From the NCBI RefSeq assembly GCF_014201465.1, contig NZ_JACHEP010000002.1, positions 310,001-374,000 on the forward strand: 64,000 nucleotides of DNA, given 5' to 3'. Both the position numbers and the translations under genes were made by a program. Each line of letters opens with the position of its first letter. Within the stretch, counting starts at the first letter, position 1. A model generated the notes under the pieces. It made no database searches, had not been told where the DNA came from, and saw only the letters and a program-made list of their open reading frames with translations. This stretch comes from Anoxybacteroides tepidamans. Lineage in GTDB: Bacteria; Bacillota; Bacilli; Bacillales; Anoxybacillaceae. This document shows positions 58,903 to 64,000 of the stretch, piece by piece.

Positions 58903-59337
58903 TTATCGATGTGGATAATAGCCGTATGGAAATGGGGGCATTTCGTAATAACTCGATCCATACGGATATGATATCTGTCCGATTGGCATCTGTCCCGTTG
59001 TGCCTAGCATCGGAAAAACCGTTCCCGTTGCTGGTGCCCCTGGCATCATCGGCATGCTTGGCATCGGTGCTGTCCCTGGTGACATAATCACTCCCGTGTC
59101 TGAGCTTCCCATATCAGTCATCGGGTATGCCCCTCCCATCCATGGAGTTGCTCCATGCCACATTGGTTTCGGTTGACAACCACAAGAAGAAGCATGTGCA
59201 TATGTGGCTGGTATCGTTTGTGCTGTTGGCATAGCAGGGAACACTGGTGGGTGATTTTCATCTCTTCCCCATTCGTCTACGTCATATCCCTCATCATACA
59301 AATAATGATCATTGAAATATTGATTCCAATCGTTCAT
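58903..59337 (-). CDS. Pro/Met/Gly-rich protein, possible spore coat component
   Basis: A 144-residue low-complexity protein. The N-terminus is acidic and aromatic (NDWNQYFNDHYLYDEGYDVDEW), the middle rich in Pro, Met and Gly with one CGC pair, and the end rich in Tyr and Pro (YPYGSSYYEMPPFPYGYYPHR). This composition is typical of spore coat or crust proteins, but no family was recognised. The start at 59337 follows GGGCGAGG; the frame is open to 59370. Confidence 0.55.
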   Translation of the reverse strand: MNDWNQYFNDHYLYDEGYDVDEWGRDENHPPVFPAMPTAQTIPATYAHASSCGCQPKPMWHGATPWMGGAYPMTDMGSSDTGVIMSPGTAPMPSMPMMPGAPATGTVFPMLGTTGQMPIGQISYPYGSSYYEMPPFPYGYYPHR

Positions 59338-59513
59338 ATTCCTCGCCCTTTCTTTCATGTATTTAAGCATGGTCTATGACACATACCCATCATATTGTAT
59401 GATTAAACAAGCAAAGGGTGTTTGCCTGAAAAGAAAATGGGTATTTATCCTACAAAAATCAATGGCCGTACGCTACAATAAAAATGAATTCGTGCATCAT
59501 CGAGGTGAGCAAT

Positions 59514-59708
59514 ATGGATGAGACATTGGCTACAAAGCTTCTTAATGATTTGCGCGATGGAAAAATTTCCGAACTGCTTATAAAAAAGGAAGATTTCCTT
59601 CTTTTTCGCTCCGTCCTCGTCAAACGTAACGACTTTAAACATTTCCGCGGCATTGCCCAACGCGGCGGGGATATTATTTACCACTATATGAAAAAACCGC
59701 GAAGCTAA
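59514..59708 (+). CDS. Conserved hypothetical protein
   Basis: A 64-residue soluble protein with MDETLATKLLNDLRDGKISELLIKKEDF and an FRSVLVKRNDFKHF region. GAGGTGAGC precedes the ATG. It converges on the sigma factor gene. A short hairpin CCTCCGA/TCGGAGG at 59710-59733 follows. Function unknown. Confidence 0.55.
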   Translation: MDETLATKLLNDLRDGKISELLIKKEDFLLFRSVLVKRNDFKHFRGIAQRGGDIIYHYMKKPRS

Positions 59709-59738
59709 CCCCTCCGAGCCGACTTTCGGAGGGAGAAG
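59708..59738. terminator. Terminator between the 59514 gene and the sigma factor gene
   Basis: CCCTCCGA and TCGGAGGG pair around GCCGACTT between convergent genes; the T tract is weak. Confidence 0.55.
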
Positions 59739-60215
59739 TCACGACCATTGCCGTTTTCGTAATCTTTTTAGCGCTGTTACTCTCCACTGTTTCACTGTTC
59801 CAACTGACACGCCTTCTTCTTCCGCGATCGTTTTTAACGGTTTGTTCTCCACAATATAGCCCATTACCCATTTCTTTTGCCGCTCTGTCAAACCTTGCAA
59901 CATATCTGCCAATACGCTCCATTCGTCATCGTGAAGCGGAGCAGGAATGATGTTCGCAATTTCTTCTGTAAATAAACATTCTTTCTCTTTTCTCCTGCAC
60001 TGTTTGCGCAAATGAGAAATCATCGACCAATACACTTTTTTGTATACAAAAGAGGAAAAGCTTCCTTTTTCCGGCTGAAATTGTTCTGAAGCTTCCCATA
60101 ACGCAATTAAGCCGATCTGATAATATTCATCCCATTCTTTTGTCAAATGTAGTTTTTTCATGATGCTCACGATCATCGGACGATACATTTCTTCTAACTG
60201 CTCAAACGGCTCCAT
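59739..60215 (-). CDS. Sigma-70 family RNA polymerase sigma factor
   Basis: A 158-residue sigma factor with region 2 (YYQIGLIALWEASEQFQPEKGSFSSFVYKKV, the core-binding and -10 part) and a region 4 helix-turn-helix at the C-terminus (NKPLKTIAEEEGVSVGTVKQWRVTALKRLRK). No region 3 or anti-sigma partner is seen next to it. The start at 60215 (MEPFEQLEEM) follows AAAGGG. Target genes are unknown. Confidence 0.85.
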   Translation of the reverse strand: MEPFEQLEEMYRPMIVSIMKKLHLTKEWDEYYQIGLIALWEASEQFQPEKGSFSSFVYKKVYWSMISHLRKQCRRKEKECLFTEEIANIIPAPLHDDEWSVLADMLQGLTERQKKWVMGYIVENKPLKTIAEEEGVSVGTVKQWRVTALKRLRKRQWS

Positions 60216-60484
60216 TGACAAACCCTTTCCCAAAAGCGCGCTTTCGTTTATTCCGCGGTACTATTACAATAAGGGAATGTCCATCACCTCGTCGAATAAG
60301 CAAATAAAGAAAAAAGGTGGTAATTCATCGGCAAAAAAGAAAAAACGAAGATAGAAACAGGGAATTTTTTTGATGGCTAACGCGAAAATCGGTCATTTCC
60401 CATAAAAAATTAAGAACAAAGGGGCTTTACTTGTACGTGAAAATGAGGCAAACTATAACAAATACAATGTAAAGGGGAATGGAC

Positions 60485-60661
60485 ATGCAAAAAGCAGAAG
60501 TTGGCAATATTATTGAATTTAAAAATGGATTGCGCGGCATCGTCGAGAAAGTAAACGAAAACTCTGTCATCGTAGATTTAACATACATGGAAAACTATAA
60601 AGAGTTAGATTTGCAAGAACGCACTGTCGTCAACCATAAAAATTACAAAATCATCAAGTAA
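60485..60661 (+). CDS. ykvS: YkvS family protein (DUF2187)
   Basis: A 58-residue protein with VGNIIEFKNGLRGIVEKVNENSVIVDLTYMENY, a KOW-like barrel fragment as in DUF2187/YkvS. The start at 60485 follows AAAGGGG by 7 bases; an ATG at 60479 is too close. A strong terminator follows at 60663-60692. Confidence 0.8.
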   Translation: MQKAEVGNIIEFKNGLRGIVEKVNENSVIVDLTYMENYKELDLQERTVVNHKNYKIIK

Positions 60662-60662
60662 A

Positions 60663-60692
60663 AAACCGGCCGAATAGCGGTCGGTTTTTTAC
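60663..60692. terminator. Terminator between ykvS and the oxidoreductase gene
   Basis: AAAAACCGGCCG and CGGTCGGTTTTT pair around AATAG, with T-runs for both convergent genes. Confidence 0.85.
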
Positions 60693-61348
60693 GAAATATT
60701 GGTGACTTGGTCCGATTCATATATATAAATACCTTTTTGGCAAGATGTCGCCGCATAAAACATGGCTAACGCCACTTTTTTCGCTTCGATCGGCTTATAT
60801 TTGCGCCATTTTCCAACAAATAAAAATGGCACGCGGCAAAGAACCCACTCCGCTGTTTTTTCTGCTAAACGAAACTCTTGACGATCCCCGAGTAATAAAG
60901 ACGGGCGAAAAATGTGCAGCGATTTAATTGCCAGCCGCTGCAGCGCCTCTTCTGTTTCACCTTTGACCCGATTATAAAAGAAAGGTGACTGCGGATTGGC
61001 ACCGATAGCAGAAACAGTTAAAAAGCTTTTGACATGGCATTTTTCCGCTAACGTAGCAGCACGCATCGTATATTCATAATCCACCTTAATAAATCGCTGT
61101 TTCGTTTTCGCTTTTTTCATCGTTGTGCCGAGGCAGCTGAACACGTCGTCCACATAAAAATAGCGCTCATACGCTTCTAATTCGTTAAAATCGATGACGA
61201 CTTGCTGAAGCTTTTCATGTTCAATCGGCAGTTTTCGCCGCACAAAAATCGTGACTCGTTTGTAAACATCGGATTCAAGCAACAATGTCAAAAGCTCGCT
61301 CCCGATTAATCCGCTTGCTCCGATTAGTAGAGCTGTCCTGTCTTCCAA
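60689..61348 (-). CDS. NAD(P)-binding oxidoreductase of the CC3/TIP30-like group
   Basis: A 219-residue Rossmann-fold protein. ALLIGASGLIGSELLTLLL is the dinucleotide motif, and VSAIGANPQSPFFYNRVKGETEEAL contains a YxxxK-like active-site region (YNRVK). The substrate is unknown. I prefer a TTG at 61348, with GGGGG 8 bases upstream; the frame stays open to 61363 and the start is uncertain. Confidence 0.7.
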   Translation of the reverse strand: MEDRTALLIGASGLIGSELLTLLLESDVYKRVTIFVRRKLPIEHEKLQQVVIDFNELEAYERYFYVDDVFSCLGTTMKKAKTKQRFIKVDYEYTMRAATLAEKCHVKSFLTVSAIGANPQSPFFYNRVKGETEEALQRLAIKSLHIFRPSLLLGDRQEFRLAEKTAEWVLCRVPFLFVGKWRKYKPIEAKKVALAMFYAATSCQKGIYIYESDQVTNIS

Positions 61349-61439
61349 GACTAAAACCCCCAAATGAAAAAATCAATGTCATTATATATAAGTTTCGTAA
61401 AAAAAACTACTACTTTTTTGAACTTTTTCGAGTCACTAA

Positions 61440-61472
61440 AACAACATCTCCCCGCAAAAACGGGGAGATCGC
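61440..61472 (-). terminator. Terminator after queF
   Basis: CTCCCCG and CGGGGAG pair around TTTTTG on the minus strand, followed by ATGTTGTTTT; it closes the queC-D-E-F operon. Confidence 0.6.
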
Positions 61473-61474
61473 GG

Positions 61475-62275
61475 TTAGCGGTTGTCTATTTTTTCTGGAT
61501 ATAAATCGTGGTTCATGAGGCGGTATTCCGCCATTTTTTCGTATTTTGTCCCCGGGCGTCCCCAGTTGCAGTATGGGTCAATCGAAATACCGCCGCGCGG
61601 TGTAAATTTCCCCCATACTTCAATATAGCGCGGCTCCATCACTTTAATTAAGTCGTTCATAATAATGTTTACGCAATCTTCGTGGAAATCGCCATGATTG
61701 CGAAAGCTGAATAAGTACAGCTTTAACGATTTACTTTCGACGCATTTTTTGTCAGGAATGTAGCTAATATAAATCGTCGCGAAGTCTGGTTGTCCGGTCT
61801 TTGGCATCTGCTTTAATAAGCAGGTGGACTATATCTTATTCTTATTCAACTGCGATATTGAATAAGAACCCTTGCGCTTCCACCATGAAAATGAATCTCA
61901 TGGTGTACTCTACTCTCTTCCTCCATCACTACTCTTACTCGCTTCATGATAGAGTGATTTCGATAGTCTCTGCACCTTCCCTAAAAAAGCACAGATTCAC
62001 ACTTCTGTACTTTCTTTAGGGCTTGGCTCAGGGTTAGAGACATATTCCCTTCCCCTGAATTCACAAGGTTTAGCCGACAGTGTCACCACTGAAGTGTGCC
62101 CTCATTGACACAAACTAGTGAACTCCGGACAATTAAACTTCACGAAATAATCGCGATCAGGATGTTTGTTATCAAATACCTCTAACACTTCCGGGCTGTA
62201 TTCGAACAAATATTTCGTTCCTTGGTTGCCAAGGAGCGTTAAATCTTTTAATTCTTCATCTTTTCTTCCTGCCAT
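61475..62275 (-). CDS. queF: NADPH-dependent 7-cyano-7-deazaguanine reductase, interrupted by a group I intron
   Basis: QueF reduces preQ0 to preQ1 in queuosine synthesis. Exon 1 is 62275-62108 (56 codons, starting [20 protein letters not shown]) and exon 2 is 61804-61475 (109 codons plus stop). Joining them gives 165 residues, the B. subtilis length, with the active-site cysteine in [13 protein letters not shown] spanning the junction. Without splicing, exon 1 reads into the intron and stops two codons later (CAA TGA), losing two thirds of the enzyme. AAAGGAG precedes the ATG. It is the last gene of queC-D-E-F. Confidence 0.93.
61805..62107 (-). ncRNA. Group I self-splicing intron in queF
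   Basis: A 303-nt intron in phase 0. On the minus strand the core elements are P (AATTCAGGGGAA, 62061-62050), Q (AACCCTGAGCCAAGCC, 62035-62020), R (GTGCAGAGACTA, 61975-61964) and S (AAGATATAGTCC, 61837-61826). P4 is CAGGG/CCCTG and P7 is GACTA/TAGTC. P1 pairs exon UGUGU with GCACA (62099-62095), leaving the U-G wobble at the 5' splice site. P2 is CAGTG/CACTG with a GTGA tetraloop, P8 is CTTATTCAA/TTGAATAAG and P9 is CTGCTT/AAGCAG. The last base is G. Extra hairpins between P3 and P8 suggest subgroup IA. No endonuclease is encoded. Confidence 0.93.
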
Positions 62276-62295
62276 TTTTCATTCTCCTTTCTATT

Positions 62296-63027
62296 TTATA
62301 CGCCGCGTTTGTTGCCCCAAAGAAGCGCATGCAGCTGCGGCAACACGCGAGCATCATTCATTTCTGGTGATTGCACCGCTTTTTCAACTAACCATTTCAG
62401 CTGATCAAGCAATTTCATCCGCAATGCTACGTCGTCCGCTTCCGTTACATCATCGTTGCCGACTTGCAAGTAAAAAGGAAGCATGTGATAACGTTCGTGA
62501 ACGTTTTTCGCATATTCAAAATCTTCATCATTAAATACGACGACTTTTAAGCTAACGTTTGCAGTTCGACCGTTTGCTAACAGTTTGTTGATAATATCAT
62601 CGAGCACCGCAAAATTCGTCTCCATTCCCGAACTTGGCGGCTTCGGGGAAATCGTTAAATCATCAATGCTATAAAACCAGTCTTGCCAGCGGCTTCCTTG
62701 CGTTTCTAGCGCTATGCGAATATTTTTTGACTTTAATAGCGCAATCAACTCATCTAACGATTTCAACAAAGCTGGATTGCCTCCGGAAATCGTGACATGG
62801 CTAAAACGGTTACTGCCTAATTCAACAAGCTGATTCCAGATGTCTTCTGCCGTCATTTGCTTGATTTCGTCTTTCGCCGACCCATCCCACGTAAACGCAG
62901 AATCGCACCAGCGGCAACGGTAATCGCAGCCGGCGGTGCGGACGAACATCGTCTTTTGCCCGATCACCATCCCTTCTCCTTGAATGGTCGGGCCAAAAAT
63001 TTCAAGGACTGGGATCGTTTTTGCCAT
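62296..63027 (-). CDS. queE: 7-carboxy-7-deazaguanine synthase
   Basis: A 243-residue radical SAM enzyme that makes 7-carboxy-7-deazaguanine from carboxytetrahydropterin. The iron-sulfur motif is CDYRCRWCDS (CxxxCxxC) after FGPTIQGEGMVIGQKTMFVRTAG, and SGGNPALL follows. The ATG overlaps the queD stop (TAATG). It leaves 20 bases to queF with an AAAGGAG site. Confidence 0.95.
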   Translation of the reverse strand: MAKTIPVLEIFGPTIQGEGMVIGQKTMFVRTAGCDYRCRWCDSAFTWDGSAKDEIKQMTAEDIWNQLVELGSNRFSHVTISGGNPALLKSLDELIALLKSKNIRIALETQGSRWQDWFYSIDDLTISPKPPSSGMETNFAVLDDIINKLLANGRTANVSLKVVVFNDEDFEYAKNVHERYHMLPFYLQVGNDDVTEADDVALRMKLLDQLKWLVEKAVQSPEMNDARVLPQLHALLWGNKRGV

Positions 63028-63464
63028 TATCGGTTCCCTGCTTTCGGCCGATATACGACGTAGCTCGTCGGCGATTCACGCACAAATACTTGCACGCACG
63101 TCGGGCGGTTTGGCAACGTATCAAGATGAGCTTGCACGATTTCCGCGATTTTTCGGGCCACGACTTCGGTTGTTGGAAAATCTTCCGCACGAGTATTGCT
63201 AAACAAATCGGTATGATCATTTATTAACGTATGATCAAATTTTCCGTGAACGATTTTCTTCAGCTGTTGAAAGTTAATTAAAAAACCGGACTCATCCAGT
63301 TCATCACCAGCAATCGTAATATTGACAAAATACGTATGGCCGTGCACGTTTGCGCATTTGCCCGCCGCTTCGTGCGGAATGAAGTGCGCTGCGGCAATTT
63401 GCATATCTTTATTTAGCTCATAGCGAAAATTGTGAAACACTTGCGGATAAATTTGATGAATCAT
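63027..63464 (-). CDS. queD: 6-carboxytetrahydropterin synthase
   Basis: A 145-residue enzyme of the PTPS/QueD family that converts dihydroneopterin triphosphate to carboxytetrahydropterin. Zinc-binding histidines are in AAHFIPHEA and the paired HGHTY motif, with the cysteine in CANVHGH. Its ATG overlaps the queC stop (ATGA). Confidence 0.95.
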   Translation of the reverse strand: MIHQIYPQVFHNFRYELNKDMQIAAAHFIPHEAAGKCANVHGHTYFVNITIAGDELDESGFLINFQQLKKIVHGKFDHTLINDHTDLFSNTRAEDFPTTEVVARKIAEIVQAHLDTLPNRPTCVQVFVRESPTSYVVYRPKAGNR

Positions 63465-64000
63465 CAGCCAATCGCTCCTTTCTTTTCCGCCATATATTGT
63501 TCAAGTCCCCGCTTGCGCAGCTTGCACGCTGGACATTCGCCGCATCCGTCCGCAATCACGCCGTTATAACATGTCAATGTCTTCATTCTGACAAACTCCA
63601 ACGCGCCTAACTCATCGGCTAACTTCCACGTTTCTGCTTTATTGAGCCACATAAGCGGCGTATGAATGACAAATTGATAGTCCATCGCCAAGTTCAATGT
63701 GACGTTGAGCGACTTAATGAAAATATCGCGGCAATCCGGATAGCCGCTAAAATCCGTTTCACATACGCCTGTGACAAGATGGCGCGCCCCTTTTTGTTTC
63801 GCCAACACCGCGGCAAACGATAAAAACAACAAGTTCCGCCCATCGACAAATGTAGACGGAAGTTCTCCTTCTTTATGTTCAATCACGATATCGCTTCTCG
63901 TTAACGCATTCGGTGCCAATTGATTTAAAAGCGACATATCGAGCACCGTATGCGGAATGCCTAGTTCTTCTGCAATCGACGAAGCGACTTCGATCTCTAA
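63464..64000 (-). CDS. queC: 7-cyano-7-deazaguanine synthase (3' part, cut by window end)
   Basis: The C-terminal part of the ATP-dependent preQ0 synthase. The zinc-binding cysteines [23 protein letters not shown] are present at the end, and VPGRN-like [13 protein letters not shown] precedes them. The frame is open through the window edge, so the N-terminus with the ATP-binding loop lies outside. It is the first gene of the operon visible here; the expected preQ1 riboswitch would lie beyond the window. Confidence 0.93.
   Translation of the reverse strand, partial: LEIEVASSIAEELGIPHTVLDMSLLNQLAPNALTRSDIVIEHKEGELPSTFVDGRNLLFLSFAAVLAKQKGARHLVTGVCETDFSGYPDCRDIFIKSLNVTLNLAMDYQFVIHTPLMWLNKAETWKLADELGALEFVRMKTLTCYNGVIADGCGECPACKLRKRGLEQYMAEKKGAIG

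Noticed and set aside
60267-60354. Basic 25-codon frame next to the sigma factor
   Set aside because: The possible ribosome site touches the ATG, and the Lys run is low complexity with no terminator.
61801-62110. queF as a simple frameshift pseudogene or an intein
   Set aside because: The 303-nt insert has in-frame stops, so it cannot be an intein. Its removal is exact to the base and group I core motifs are present.
62166-62534. Plus-strand frame over queE/queF
   Set aside because: It is antisense to queE and exon 1 and has no ribosome site or known motif.

Overview
The window is chromosomal DNA of a thermophilic, spore-forming Bacillaceae, most likely Anoxybacillus or a close Geobacillus relative. 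Gene order runs almost collinear, in reverse, with the Bacillus subtilis yla-ykt-pdh-ykr-ykq-yku-ykw-pts-ykv segment. The pyruvate dehydrogenase proteins look very close to those of Geobacillus stearothermophilus, and spore and competence regulators (AbbA, Kre, CheV, a KinD-like kinase) are present. No rRNA, tRNA, CRISPR array, prophage or intact transposase was seen.

Layout. 1-6 kb: ylaI, ylaH, typA, ylaF, suhB, yktA and a nitronate monooxygenase. 6-9 kb: speA, then the dual-function sRNA SR1 with its peptide SR1P and two CcpN boxes. 9-16 kb: pdhABCD, ykyA, def and ykrA. 17-20 kb: rpoY-rnjA and ktrC. 20-29 kb: the yku block, with a broken ykuV, peroxiredoxin ykuU, lysine-pathway dapH-dapL, c-di-AMP receptor darB, antirepressor abbA, EAL protein ykuI, fadH and ykuE. 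29-34 kb: a crcB pair, ppk-ppx and kre. 35-43 kb: cheV, a DUF1906 protein, a lectin-like propeller protein, an MFS exporter, corA and patA. 43-47 kb: two dehydrogenases and a chemoreceptor. 48-53 kb: ptsI-ptsH, ptsG with a GlcT antitermination leader, and glcT. 54-61 kb: an antiporter, small DUF genes, a nitroreductase, a PAS histidine kinase, sporulation-type small genes and a sigma factor. 61-64 kb: the queuosine precursor operon queC-queD-queE-queF.

Main discovery. queF is split by a 303-nt group I self-splicing intron (61805-62107, minus strand). The P, Q, R and S core elements, P1 with a U-G pair at the 5' splice site, P2, P4, P7, P8, P9 and the terminal G can all be read in the sequence. 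It sits exactly in phase 0, directly after the codon for the catalytic cysteine of QueF, and joining the exons restores a normal 165-residue enzyme. The intron has no homing endonuclease.

The intergenic regions carry two families of about 200-250 bp dispersed elements. Family A has four copies with matching termini, flanking 8-9 bp target duplications and a multi-arm folded interior. Family B has four copies with imperfect terminal inverted repeats, a hairpin arm whose two sides co-vary between copies, and an 18-codon reading frame with a ribosome binding site in three copies. Both look like non-autonomous mobile elements with strong RNA or DNA secondary structure. Other items of note are a 23-residue very basic peptide gene, a ykuV pseudogene, a palindromic operator upstream of ykwC, and a structured unassigned element at 55.0-55.3 kb.
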